Shown here: positions 37,465-48,483 of the stretch, in pieces
How positions within the stretch are numbered: position 1 is the stretch's first letter
How the letters are laid out: each line of letters begins with the position of its first letter
Source of the DNA: Leptodactylus fallax
Lineage: Eukaryota > Chordata > Amphibia > Anura > Leptodactylidae
Assembly (NCBI GenBank): GCA_947044405.1
Contig: CAMRHE010000067.1
Span: forward strand, 6,763,501-6,827,500
Length of the DNA stretch: 64,000 bases
Reading direction: 5' to 3'
Notes under the pieces: model-generated
Seen by the model: only the letters and a program-made list of their open reading frames with translations
The model's database searches: none
Told to the model about the DNA's origin: nothing
Position numbers and translations under genes: made by a program

Positions 37465-38442
37465 TCACTTCCTGTAGCTTTTAATCAGTTCCTGGATCCT
37501 GGATGAAGGTATTTTTGACCATTCCTCTTTACAAAACAATTCCAGTTCAGTTAAGTTTGATGGTCGCCGAGAATGAACAGCCCGCTTCAAATTATCCCAC
37601 AGATGTTCAGTGATATTCAGGTCTGGGGACTGGGATGGCCATTCCAGAACATTGTAATTGTTCCTCTGCATGAATGCCTGAGTAGATTTGGAGCTGTGTT
37701 TTGGATCATTGTCTTGCTGAAATATCCATCCCCGGCGTAACTTCAAATTCGTCACTGATTCTTGTACATTATTCTCAAGAATCTGCTGATACTGAGTTGA
37801 ATCCATGCGACCCTCAACTTTAACAAGATTCCCGATGTCGGCATTGGCCACACAGCCCCAAAGCATGATGGAACCTCCACCAAATTTTACAGTGGGTAGC
37901 AAGTGTTTTTCTTGGAGTGCTGTGTTTTTTTGACGCCATGCATAACGCCTTTTTGTATGACCAAACAACTCAATCTTTGTTTCATCAGTCCACAGGACCT
38001 TCTTCCAAAATGAAGCTGGCTTGTCCAAATGTGCTTTTGCATACCTCAGGCGACTCTGTTTGTGGCGTGCTTTCAGAAACGGCTTCTTTCGCATCACTCT
38101 CCCATACAGCTTCTCCTTGTGCAAAGTGTGCTGTATTGTTGACCGATGCACAGTGACACCATCTGCAGCAAGATGATGCTGCAGCTCTTTGGAGGTGGTC
38201 TGTGGATTGTCCTTGACTGTTCTCAGCATTCTTCTTCTCTGCCTTTCTGATATTTTTCTTGGCCTGCCACTTCTGGGCTTAACAAGAACTGTCCCTGTGG
38301 TCTTCCATTTCCTTACTATGTTCCTCACAGTGGAAACTGACAGGTTAAATCTCTGAGACAACTTTTTGTATCCTTCCCTTGAACAACTATGTTGAACAAT
38401 CTTTGTTTTCAGATCATTTGAGAGTTGTTTTGAGGAGCCCAT
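37465..38442 (-). CDS. Tc1/mariner DD34E transposase, lacking the last residues
   Basis: This would be a cut-and-paste transposase that binds the terminal repeats and inserts at TA. The start is placed at MGSSKQ (38442), the usual start of the family; 15 further residues are open upstream. Residues 1-110 form the paired-like helix-turn-helix DNA-binding part, with a GRPRK motif at 59-63. The catalytic DDE triad is complete: D153 (WTDE), D244 (QQDND) and E279 (NITEH), with 34 residues between the last two, the same positions as in Sleeping Beauty. A GGGSIMLWG glycine-rich box lies at 188-196. The frame stops at TGA after KSYRK (residue 325). The same frame then continues LEAVIFAKGGSTKY to a TAA at 37420, giving the usual 340-codon length, so the TGA is very likely a recent mutation. 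No other damage was seen. Confidence 0.9.
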   Translation of the reverse strand: MGSSKQLSNDLKTKIVQHSCSREGYKKLSQRFNLSVSTVRNIVRKWKTTGTVLVKPRSGRPRKISERQRRRMLRTVKDNPQTTSKELQHHLAADGVTVHRSTIQHTLHKEKLYGRVMRKKPFLKARHKQSRLRYAKAHLDKPASFWKKVLWTDETKIELFGHTKRRYAWRQKNTALQEKHLLPTVKFGGGSIMLWGCVANADIGNLVKVEGRMDSTQYQQILENNVQESVTNLKLRRGWIFQQDNDPKHSSKSTQAFMQRNNYNVLEWPSQSPDLNITEHLWDNLKRAVHSRRPSNLTELELFCKEEWSKIPSSRIQELIKSYRK

Positions 38443-38630
38443 GATGCCACTCTTCAGAGGAGATTCAAATAGGAGAACAACTTGCAATTGGCCACCTTAA
38501 ATACCTTTTCTCATGATTGGATACACCTGGCTATGAAGTTCAAAGCTCAGTGAGGTTCCAAAACCAATTTTGTGCTTCAGTAAGTCAGTAAAAAGTAGTT
38601 AGGAGTATTCAAATCAATAAAATTATAAGG

Positions 38631-38840
38631 GTACCCAAATTTTTGCACCGGTCAAATTTTGGTTTACTGCATATTGCACATTTTATGTTATTACAATAAA
38701 CCTCATTTCAATCCTGAAATATTACTGTGTCCATCAGTTATTAGATATATCAAATTGAAATGGCTGTTGCAAACATCCAAATATTTAGAACTAAAAATGA
38801 TTAAGATTAATAGGGGTGCCCAAACTTTTTCATATGACTG
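38631..38840 (-). repeat. Tc1 right terminal inverted repeat
   Basis: Inverse of 37192-37403. The inner site is altered (GGGTACCC replaces the GGTGCCC expected). Confidence 0.9.
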
Positions 38841-38976
38841 TATATCAGAATTCCCTGCCCCATCACCTGACATGTCTGTTTTAGTAAATACTTGTATGTC
38901 CCATAATATAACCATCCTGGAGCATCTGTTCTAAGAACTCTGTGCTAGGCTGTTCCTATGTTGTTCCAAATAGAAG

Positions 38977-39129
38977 TTTATGAATAAATTGTCAAGTGGG
39001 TGTTACCAGTTGGGTGTGTGTCCCTGCACAATCTGATACTGTCCAATCAGGGTTGAGAATCTCAGACTGTACGGACACGCCCCTTTGACAAGATTAATGG
39101 TAGCACCCAGTTGTCAATTTATTCATAAA
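38977..39129. mobile_element. Short palindromic MITE
   Basis: 153 bp with ends TTTATGAATAAATTG and its inverse. The arms are about 33 bp with few mismatches. The interior has GGACACGCCCC and CTGTCCAATCAGGGTTGA-type segments. Confidence 0.7.
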
Positions 39130-39839
39130 TGTCTAAAAGGGATAACAGAGGATCGACAGAACTAAGAATGGTAAAAAAAGCTGCGGCTGGGCAAATATGA
39201 GTGTTTACCCTCTTAAATATCATGATGCTATACAGTAGCAGCTCCGTAGGCTGCCCTTTATCCGGGCCTGGGTTTGTTATTATAATCAGTTACGATGTTA
39301 CAGTTTTTTATGTCATAGGTTAGAAAGGGTTAATTAGAGTCTTGGAACCTGTAAATAAGCACGGAAATGTCTATACAAATCCCATCATCTTAGAGATGTG
39401 TTACATACATCTCTGTGAATGAGCGTATCTGCTAGATGTTCTTATAATAGTCAGCTATTGAGTGCTACTTCGCCAGAAGCCGTGCATTAAGAATGCGTGT
39501 TATAACATTTTTGTCTTATAAATGTATGCATGTACGTACTTTGGCATAGGTATTTGTGCAATACGCCAAACATGGTGCACGGTAATTAAAGAAGACCTGT
39601 AAAAAGTTGTGAAGAGCACAAGGACATCATCAGCTGTCGCACTGAGCATTTTGGTCTTTTTGTTTATCTACATCTGTTCAGCCATTCTGTATATATAAGC
39701 CTTTTGATTGTTGATGCGAATTAGGATATAATAGCCAAGTGGGCGGTAACATTGCATGACATACAGCACAGAAAGACGTCGCCCCATAGAAACCACAGTG
39801 CTACCATCCACTTGGCACCCCTCTATCTGAGTGCCTCTC
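39130..39839. other. No gene recognised
   Basis: Unclassified sequence. Confidence 0.5.
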
Positions 39840-40154
39840 TTAGGTTATCAATATCAGATCAGTCTGAAACCCATCACCCCCACTGATCAGCTGATATCTG
39901 CACAGTACAAGGAGCTGGAAGCAGAAGGTTTAGTTCACAGTGTATTGGCCATGACACACTATTACAGCTCAGCTTCTGTGAAATGAATGGGAGTTGATCT
40001 GCAGTAATCCAGCACAGTCACTACATGGGGCCAGTTTTGTCTACTATGTAATTTCCATGCTTTGGTTGCTGAGAACAGCTGAGCAGTGGGGCTGTGGCAC
40101 CGCTACCAATATGATATTTATGATCTATCAATACCAAAAGCCCAAACAATTCCT
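39840..40154. repeat. Decayed T2-like MITE
   Basis: Family signatures include CACTGATCAGCTG and TATTTATGATCTATC, ending in AATTCCTTTAA. The left end is eroded. Confidence 0.45.
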
Positions 40155-40623
40155 TTAAAGCGAATCTGTCAGGTCAATCTGGGACACTAAACCACCCACA
40201 GATCCTTATAGACCTGGGGTTTAGTGTCCCAAATCACCCTGTTGTAATGCAATCTGCAGGCACATTAAAAATAAAAAACCTTTCTACTTACCTAGAGAAG
40301 GATCCGATGTACGCTGTTCAGCGAGAACAGTCTGGCTTATTCATGAGATTCTTCGTTGGCACGCCTCCCGGCGCCTGCGCTGTTCTTCAGTGATTGCCGG
40401 AGGTACGGGACATGCGCACTGAAGCCGAGGTGTACTACTCTGGCTTCATTGAAGAACTGCGCAGGTGCGGGGAGTACAACGGCAGGGGGAGTATAAAGCT
40501 TTTTTTACTTTTAATACGACCATGGATTGCGTTATAACAGGGTGATTTGGGACACTAAACTCCAGGTCCATATGGAAGTGTGGGTGGTTTAGTGTCCAAA
40601 TTGCCCTGACAGATTCCCTTTAA
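40155..40623. mobile_element. T2-like MITE with GGTTTAGTGTCC inner ends
   Basis: TTAA at 40155 and 40620. The left end has AATCTGTCAGG and GGGACACTAAACCACCCA; the right end carries the inverses (TGGGTGGTTTAGTGTCC, CCTGACAGATTCCCTTTAA). A second inner pair is GGGTTTAGTGTCCCAAATCA and TGATTTGGGACACTAAACTC. Strongly palindromic, non-coding. Confidence 0.75.
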
Positions 40624-40635
40624 CTGTGTGGTCAA

Positions 40636-41490
40636 TTTAAAAGGTAATTTGTCACATTGAACATGCAGTCCTATGCACAGGCAGCATGTTATAGAGCAGG
40701 AGGAGCTGAGCAGATTGATATATAGTTTTATGGGAAAATTTTATGGGAAAAATTTAATAAGTTAAAGGGGCTGTCCAGGGAGTTTCAATTAACTTACCTG
40801 ATCTGATGGATGATAATGATGGATCTGGGGGATTCGCCCTCATCACGACCTCAGTGTCATGTGATTGTAAGCAGCCGTCTAACCCCACGGTCGCTCCTCC
40901 CTCCAAGTTACTACACCCCTCCTTCCCCGAATAAAACCAGTCTCCATAGCACAGATAATTATCTGTGAAATCGGGGATGAATCAGGTAGAGTGACCCGGA
41001 GGAGCGGAGCAACCAGGGGGTTGGAACATTGTTTGCAATCATGTAACTCTGGGGTTATAACAAGCCTGGAACCCACGGGTCCATCAGGATCTTTCACAGG
41101 ATCAGGTAAGTGAATTTAAATTTCCTGGACAACCCCTTTAAGTGCTTAATATCTAGGCATGGGGGCGTAATATCAGTGATTGACAGGTATGTCTGTATGA
41201 GTAGGATCGTCCCCACAATTTAAAAAAAAGTTGAATCTTTTTCCACAAAACTATATATAAATCGGCTCAGATCTTCCGCTCTATAACATACTGCCTACAG
41301 GACAGCCTTCCCTTTTATGACTGTTCTTACAGAGATAGCTGTCAATCACTCAGTATGACCGCCCACTGGACTCCCAAGCAAAGAAGGTGCAGGGATTTAA
41401 ATCTATAGATGACAGGTTATATTGAATCTTTTCCCATAAATGTACATATCAATCTGTTCAGCTCCTCCTGCTCTATAACATACTACCTGC
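40636..41490. mobile_element. Palindromic MITE interrupted by a T2-like insertion
   Basis: The left arm (40636-40760) has GCATGTTATAGAGCAGGAGG and AGCTGAGCAGATTGATATAT. The right arm (41400-41490) has their inverses. A related partial copy of the right arm lies at 41230-41300, and AGTGATTGACAG / CTGTCAATCACT form another inner pair. The T2-like element at 40762-41141 splits it. Confidence 0.6.
40762..41141. mobile_element. T2/Kolobok-like MITE, complete ends, nested
   Basis: TTAAAGGGGCTGTCCAGG and CCTGGACAACCCCTTTAA are near-perfect inverted ends with TTAA on both sides. Interior GC-rich and non-coding, with an inner GATCAGGTAAGT / ACTTACCTGATC pair. Confidence 0.8.
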
Positions 41491-42620
41491 ATATCAGAAA
41501 CCATGACAGTTTTTCAGAGCTGACTTGGGCACTGCTGTGACTTTCTTAAAGCAAGGTATGACTCTTCCTCTCACTTGATAATTAGAAAAGTATATAAATT
41601 CCACTTAATATTTGCATTCGATTTGCTGCAGGAACATTGTGCCGCATATTTAGGACCTAGAACCTATTATTTTTGTTTACCACGTAAGGCACGCAGGTCA
41701 TACTGTTAACAAGGTTGTGACTTAATGAACTAAATTCAATGTTGTCAAATACCGAATACTGAAACAAACATTCCGAAAACTTTCACAGGGAAAAAAAAAA
41801 ATCCTAAAATTGCAGAGGTGAAGAAAAGATCACTTAGCTGCTGACTGTGAGCGCAATGTTGAAATGTTGCTGTCTTACTGGGATAGACTGTGAAGGTCAT
41901 TAGTACCTTGTATACTAATAAACACACACAATCCGCCATCAGATTAGAAGACAAAATGGTTCCCATGGTAACAGCTGGACATGAGAGCACCCGGCTTCAG
42001 CATTAATTTAAAATATTTTTTTTTTTCTTTACACCGAGTCTCCTTGGAGTCAGTACTGTGAAACACAAGTGCTTGCAAGCTCTCTGTAATCTGCGGCTCC
42101 CTTTGAAAACCCATCCACTGTGTGTTGAAGCTGAGCCAATTAACGTTACGAGAATTGGGTGAATGGCAAAGAATCTGGCAAGGATATGTTTACCAATTAG
42201 CTAGTTTTTTATGATGCAAATGTTACACACCAGGCAGCGGGAGGAGAGAGAGGGAGACGGAAAAAAAAAAGTCAGCGACACTAAATATGAAACTGTTAAT
42301 TGCATTTTCCTAGACACGGCTACAAGGTGAAACGAATCATACAAATGATAACTGAGTTCTGCCACCTACAGAGCTTTGGTTTAATACTTCCGCTAATCTG
42401 TTTGTTTTTAAAATACCCCATAAATCTTTTCAGCGAAGGCAAATGCTAAGCCCTGCCGTACTTTCCCTGATACAGTTTCTCAAATAAAGCGGATCATTTA
42501 AAGGGACAGAGTCACAACATCAATTTCATTCTTTAGGTATGGCTTTGGATTTAGCCCAAGAAAGCTAGTGACATTATAAAATGTCACGTTCACAAAGCAA
42601 AACTAGGGTACTGTGTAAAC
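41491..42620. other. No gene recognised; longest repeat-free-looking stretch
   Basis: 41940-42490 shows no element ends or tandem structure and has dense AATTA/TTAAT motifs. A candidate for conserved non-coding DNA near a developmental gene, but this is only an impression from composition. Confidence 0.4.
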
Positions 42621-43364
42621 CAGGGCTTCTCAAACTTTTGCAATTTGAGCTGTGTGGTAGTATTAGTTTACTAGTATACTAATACTACCACACCAAATAA
42701 ATACCCAGTACAAAAACCCTCCCCAGAAGAACAAATACCAACGTGCGGTACAAAATCCCTCCCCTGAGGAACCAAACAATTACTAGTGCCGCACTACTGG
42801 CAACAGCTTTGAACTTCCCACTCTCCTCCGCCACTAGCAGCAGTATTGTCCCTTTACCACTCCTTCCTCCCCAAAATCAATATTACCCCCCTAACCTCCT
42901 TCTCTCCAGGTACATTCCCTTGTCTAACTCCGGCAGCATTCATTCATCCATTCATTCATTACTATCCATCCTTACCCATCTGGCAGTAACATTCAATCCC
43001 TTTCCCCCTCTTTCTTCACTGGTAGCATTATTCTCACTCAAACCACTTTTCCCCACTGACATTAACACTTTCCCCATTCCCAACCTGACTGACTTGGAAG
43101 GAGAGTGTCAGGAAAGCTCTCCAGACCTATTTTATCTTCTCTGCAGTCTGTAGACTTCCTGGATGCAGGACCTATGCATTCATGGTCATGTGAGGCAGGT
43201 CCTTCACCCCTTGTAGCCATGGAAAGTGCACTGATAATGTAGGGTGACATTATCAACACAGTTTCTGCTTTAAAGTTCAAGCGTTGCACCGAAGCTTGGC
43301 AAAGATGAGAACCGGTGCCTTACCAGTCTGTGAGCTGCACCTCACACTTTGAGAATTGCTGCTG
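42621..43364. mobile_element. hAT-like non-autonomous repeat
   Basis: The left end CAGGGCTTCTCAAACTTTTG and the right end CACTTTGAGAATTGCTG are decayed inverted complements of a hAT-type terminus. No clean 8-bp duplication. A 136-residue plus-strand frame inside (42743-43153) is low complexity (Pro, Leu, Ser) and has no known domain. Confidence 0.6.
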
Positions 43365-43543
43365 TAGAGTAAATTATTATGTCTATTTCCATCTTGAGAA
43401 AGATCTGCCTCATTATAACTGAGATATTATAGTATAAAATATATTAGGAAAATGTGAAAATTCATTTCTGTTAGTGAGCTTTCCCATGTCTACAGAGATA
43501 AGGCATTTTGAATAACTGAGTTATAGGCATTGATGGATCATAC

Positions 43544-44403
43544 TTAAAGGGGTTGTCTGAAATTTTAAAAAATTACATGGTCTAGGGGAAGAGGGGCTAT
43601 AAAATAAATATTCACCTATAGTTACCTGCATCCTTTACTACATTTCAGCAGTCCATTGTCACTTTTTAAGAAACCTTAATAGGGACAGTTGGATGAGTTC
43701 CCTGAATGAAAACAAAATTGTTTCTCCGTTCCTGTAAAGAATAACTCTCAAGAACCTCAGCCTGATGTTGTTTTATCTCTTACTACATATTTGGTTCAAG
43801 TATACTAGAATTTGAGAATCCTCGCCTATATTTATAATAGAAGTGCCTTCCCTGCATACTGTTGTCTTGGTCAAGGTATTGAAGTATAGGGCTAGGAAAG
43901 GGTTAACCAAGCTATAAAGCAGAACTAAACTTATTTTTTTTCATAAATCCATTGTGAAGAAAAAATAATTGTAATATACTTTGTTAAAGAAAAGTGCTTG
44001 TTTCTTCACATTTTCACTTCTTCTGCCAGTGATCAAATCTGTGCAATAAAAGTCTATGGAGAAGGGAGGGGAAGGAGCACAGAGACACCTGCACTGTAGA
44101 TTTTTGAAAAAAAATAAGTAAAAGTTTACTTATTATTTAAGGTTTTAGAAAGGAGCAACTGAAACTTTTGACTCCATCCAAGCCAGTGTAAAAATCCTAT
44201 TACGAAAAACAGATGTTAGTTCTCCAACTTGGTAGCCCCCAAAACTGGCCAAGGCAGAACAGCTTTTTCCCTGGAGTTTGACCAGTACAACAGTCATTGG
44301 GTGCCCTATTATATGCTCCAATAGTCGGACCCCTTGCGATCAGCTCAGAGTTGGAGAAGTTGCAATATGTAAGAAGGTTGTCCTGATTTGACTATTCCTT
44401 TAA
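43544..44403. repeat. T2-like element(s), possibly two merged copies
   Basis: The left TTAAAGGGGTTGTCTGAAAT and the right AGGTTGTCCTGATTTGACTATTCCTTTAA are bounded by TTAA at 43544 and 44400. At 860 bp it is longer than its relatives, so a composite or two solitary ends is possible. Confidence 0.4.
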
Positions 44404-45608
44404 GGTTAGGGTTTGTGTAAAGCACATCATGAGATGATAAACTATAGTAATAATTTCACAGCGTAGTTCAATAGCAAACCACATTATCCCGGGCTGAATG
44501 GATCGTCTTGGATCAGGCAGCATAAATATGAAGTACTTGGCTTTGTTGTACAATGAAGTTTATAAAATATCAAGAGTAGAAAAAAAGTTTCATTACTTTG
44601 CACCAACATCTTCAAAGTAATAATTCATATGTGCAAAGAAATGTATTTCTCCTTCCAATTAAAGATAAAAACCTGAGCATCTGAAACTCGCTATTTTCCT
44701 GCAAAATGCTTGTCAAGCAGCCAGGGGTATGAAATCTGAAAACACTATATACACTTCTAAGAATAATTAATGAACATCAGTTGTGCTGGCAGAAACCAAG
44801 GTAGTTCCAGTTTCTTTCAGATATATCAGTAATTTACATCCTTTTATATTTGCTTCCGATAAATGCTTTTATGGGTAAGGTAGCATTGCCTTGTAGTCGC
44901 GTTGACCCCAGCTTCATTTATCAGGGGCTCTTAGTGGGATTGTACATCTTCTCGAGCCGATGAGGCTTTTAACTGATATCAGTGTTTAGTTTGTAAAGAG
45001 GAGAAGCAATATCGGAGGACGTGTTTGATGATGGTTCTGACATTGGCCTGCTCACACCCCATCATTTGCTTCACTCTAGGGTAGTAAATGGCATCTACAA
45101 AAATAAGTTATCAAGCCTTGCACTTTTGTAGGGCCTATAAATGACTCTTATGAACTACAGAATTTACAGTCCAGATGGTACAGAAACTGCATGGAGCCAT
45201 ACTTGCCAGCATAACACAGAGGGCTTTAGGACCCTTGAAAAGAGGGAACCCAGCCATGGGTGGTTCTGTAGGGACATGGGGCACATGGCACACTCTGATT
45301 ATGACAAATAAGGCTTAGCTATCCTTATTCCATCCTACCCAAAGTCAAAGCAGTTGGATTTTCTGCTACTACTGAGGTAGATGATGTTCGGCACAAGGTC
45401 AATGTTAGTTGCTCGGTAGTAAGAAACAGCCAGGATCAATATCAGCAGTCCACACAAGAACAGAACACTTCTCTCAACATGAGAACAATGGTCCCATGGC
45501 AAACACAAGGACTACCCAGTTCGAGAATTGCAGTACATGGACAGAACACCAGACCAGTAGCAATGGAGGTCTGGAAGGAAGGACCTCCTTTTTATATGAG
45601 AGGCTTCC
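44404..45608. other. No gene recognised
   Basis: Unclassified. 45360-45600 is GC-richer with an 88-residue plus-strand frame lacking any motif. Confidence 0.45.
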
Positions 45609-45656
45609 AGCCTTATGTGACTACAGTGAATTACATCACTGTAGTCACATAAGGCT
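45609..45656. repeat. Perfect 21-bp inverted repeat with 6-nt loop
   Basis: Arms 45609-45629 and 45636-45656 are exact complements containing CCTTATGTGACTACAG. Confidence 0.95.
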
Positions 45657-46345
45657 ACATCAGGCCACTAAGTGAAGACTGTGCATTGTGTGGAGCAAAA
45701 GGGATGATGCCTGATGCACAGCCAATGGGTGCAACCCAGTTTTCCAATTTGGAGAATCAGAGAATCATGCACCACCAGACCAAGGTAGATGAGATGACTC
45801 AACAGCAAATACACAACTAAAATGACATCATACAGTGAAATAAGTCATTAGCATATTCAATAAAATGCATGTTGCAGAGTGCTTGATAAGACCCACAACA
45901 CACAGGTAACTATATATAACAGTTATACAGGCCAATCCTAGCTAAGAGGAATGAATCCAGCCGCCTACCCAAAGCCATTTTGGAGGCTGATGGCTCCTAC
46001 CAACTTATAGTTCCATAAACTACAGGAAGAGCCCATGCAACACCTTCAGGGGAATTGCACTACAAAAAGCTAAAAGAGGAAAGAAGCACAAGACCCTTCT
46101 ACATCCTGCAACATAATGGGGCCAATTTCGATCTTTTCTACAAGTCTCCGTCTCTCTTTTTAATACTCCTTTCCTTCTTCCTCAAAAGGAGTGACTAAAC
46201 TACTTAGGCCATCAATGTTAGAAACTGGATAACCCCTTTAACTATTCCTGTAGAACCCCTTTAATAACCATACCTAACAAAACACTGTCAGAACAGTAAT
46301 CTCTAAAATAATGCTATGTATTTATTGCATGTGGCAATTAGCTGG
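45657..46345. other. No gene recognised; solitary T2-like right ends
   Basis: ATAACCCCTTTAA at about 46230 and GAACCCCTTTAA at about 46253 are T2-type right ends without partners. Confidence 0.45.
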
Positions 46346-46879
46346 TTAAAGGGAATGACTTGTTTAAATCAAGTTTTTAGGCCATTTTCTACGTTTCTAC
46401 ATAAAAAGGATCCTGAGTCTTGTAGTCTTCACACTGGTCACTGAACCTCATAATAAGCTGACACTTCCTGTTCTGTAGAGATCACTTTTTAGTAGCTGTT
46501 TCATTATCATTCCAAGCAGGATTACAATGACCAGTGTATAAAGAACACAAGATCTACCACTGACAATAGATAGTAGATGGTCACAGCTATCCCACCCCCC
46601 CCCCCTCCCTGCAAAATGACCTCCGCACAGGTCACAGATGATGCCCACAGCACTCTCCAATTAAAGTGAATGCGTACAGATTTGTATGTCCCATGAGGCT
46701 GCTTAAATCCATATCTCTGTGTTTAGCCGTAGCTCCGGCAAGATGGCTGCCCAATATTCATGTACAGAAATTGAAACTTAAAAAAAATCTACAACCACAT
46801 AATAAAAATAAATTACAAAAAATATGTTTCAGTATTTGGTTTTAATAGGTAAAAAAATTGAGGTGATCATTCTCTTTAA
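46346..46879. mobile_element. T2-like repeat family B, copy 3 (inverted)
   Basis: TTAAAGGGAATGACTTG at the left and GGTGATCATTCTCTTTAA at the right, with TTAA at 46346 and 46876. Relative to the copies at 19.8 and 35.2 kb it lies in the opposite orientation; the ACCTATTAAAACCA-type end is now at the right. A 10-bp C run sits near 46588. Confidence 0.6.
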
Positions 46880-47972
46880 GAATACTCTATTGATAGCTTT
46901 TTACTCTCTTTCCTTTATGTTGTGTTTGAGTGTTTGGGAATATTTTATATTTATAGCTTGGAATTTTTATGTCGTTCTATTTTCAATGTACTAATCCTTT
47001 TGTGCTTACCCTCCTGCTTGATACTAAGTAACACTATTATAACGCCTTTATTATAATGTTTATATTGCTGTTTAGTTTCATAGCTTTATAGAATTTTATT
47101 GCATTAAAATACTTCTCTGCCTTAATTTCAATGGTCGCTGGAGCCACAAAGAAAAAAAAAAACACTGTAACTCCATCAGCTCAGTCTACTTTATGTGGGA
47201 AATAACCTCAAATACCGTTAAAATGTCAATGACTATAAGGAAAAAATACAGACATTGCTTTCATTCCTGAACTACCGTGTTAATCAAAGCTTTCCGTGCT
47301 AGGGAAGAGAGGGAGAAAATAGACATTTTGATCCTATCAGTTGACAGACAGCACTTAACCCAGATTTAAATAGCGCTGAGACAGGCAGGGGAAATGGCAA
47401 ACTCGACAAGGTAGTTTTCTGTAATAAAAAAGGATATGATCACATTCACCAAAAAGGAAAGATGTTCTACCAGCACAACAATTTTCACTACTCTGTCAAA
47501 CTGAGAACACAAGGGAAAGGACAGATGGAAATATTGTCCTTCCATTTTCCAAGTGTTGTTTTCTTGTAATGTTAAAAGTATTACATTCTGAGAACCAAAA
47601 GAAATGCGAGCAAATCGTGATGGGAAAAGCTGGCACATTGAGTCTGCATTGTAATAGGTAGGACTCAGTTCACATCATGTTTCTGATGTACGTTTAGTAT
47701 GTATGCCAGAGAAGCTCTCAACGTACATGTGAAAGATGTCTAGAGGGTTGCATTAGCCCGTGTGTCTTATTAGTTTCCCTTTGCCATTACATGGAATAAC
47801 ATAGGCAACTGCGCTATTCCGTACACTGGTATTCAGTAAAAAAAAAATATCTAAAACGTACTTAAATCCTAATAGGTTTTAAAGTAAAGTTAGGTTAAAC
47901 CTAATATATTTCTTACAATTAGACACTATTGATTATACAGCAAAACTGGTAAGCTGAGGCCCTATGTTGCAG
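46880..47972. other. No gene recognised
   Basis: AT-rich unclassified sequence. Confidence 0.5.
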
Positions 47973-48150
47973 ATATGCAGCTTTTTTTGTTGCAGCTTTT
48001 GCTGCAGTTTTTTTGAGCCAAACCCAACGTGGATTGAGCAGAAGGTAGAAGTATAAGAACTTACTATATATTTCCCATTCCTTTTGTAGCCATTCTTGGC
48101 TTTGGCTCAAAAAAACTGCAGCAAAATCTGCAACAAAAAAAGCTGCATAT
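47973..48150. mobile_element. Palindromic MITE with 50-bp arms
   Basis: Arms 47973-48022 and 48101-48150 are inverted complements with one mismatch in 50 bp. They contain TTTTGCTGCAGTTTTTTTGA. The 78-bp spacer is unique. Such near-identity implies recent insertion or arm-to-arm gene conversion. Confidence 0.85.
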
Positions 48151-48483
48151 GTACGAAACTGTTCTTAGAGAGTAGTACAGAGATTGATCGGCCGGGAGGA
48201 CCCTTGCTGATCTTTTACTGATGATATATCCTCAGGTCATCAGTTAATCCTTTCCATTAATAAGCCCCGGAAAACCCCTTTAAGGTTCATTGATGGTGGG
48301 AAAACTGAAGCTTTGCCCCATTACAATCACTAGCAGGTATCTGCTGCATTATAAAAAGGTGATCGCTTAGATACCCAAGCCAATAAACACTGGTTTGACA
48401 GAGTCTGGCTTCAGGATAAAACCCTCTATGATGATGGTGAAGCTTTCTTCCTCTATATGTACCGTAGTGGATGTCCACCTTCC
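48151..48483. repeat. Decayed T2-like MITE right part
   Basis: GGAAAACCCCTTTAA at 48268-48282 is a right terminus, with family signature upstream. The remainder is unclassified. Confidence 0.4.

Larger units (their letters stand above)
37192..38840 (-). mobile_element. Tc1-like transposon, nearly intact
   Basis: The 1649-bp element begins CAGTCATATGAAAAAG and ends with the inverse, flanked by TA at 37190-37191 and 38841-38842. Terminal inverted repeats are about 210 bp (37192-37403 and 38631-38840). By eye they differ at about five positions over the outer 195 bp, so the copy is fairly young. Each repeat has an outer and an inner AAAAGTNTGGGCACC-like site, the IR/DR layout known from Sleeping Beauty-type elements; the inner site of the right end has diverged. 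It carries one transposase gene on the minus strand. Confidence 0.92.

Noticed and set aside
42743..43153. 136-residue plus-strand frame
   Set aside because: Low-complexity Pro/Leu/Ser sequence inside a hAT-like repeat, with no recognisable domain.
45409..45675. 88-residue plus-strand frame
   Set aside because: It runs across the 21-bp hairpin and shows no family motif or splice context.
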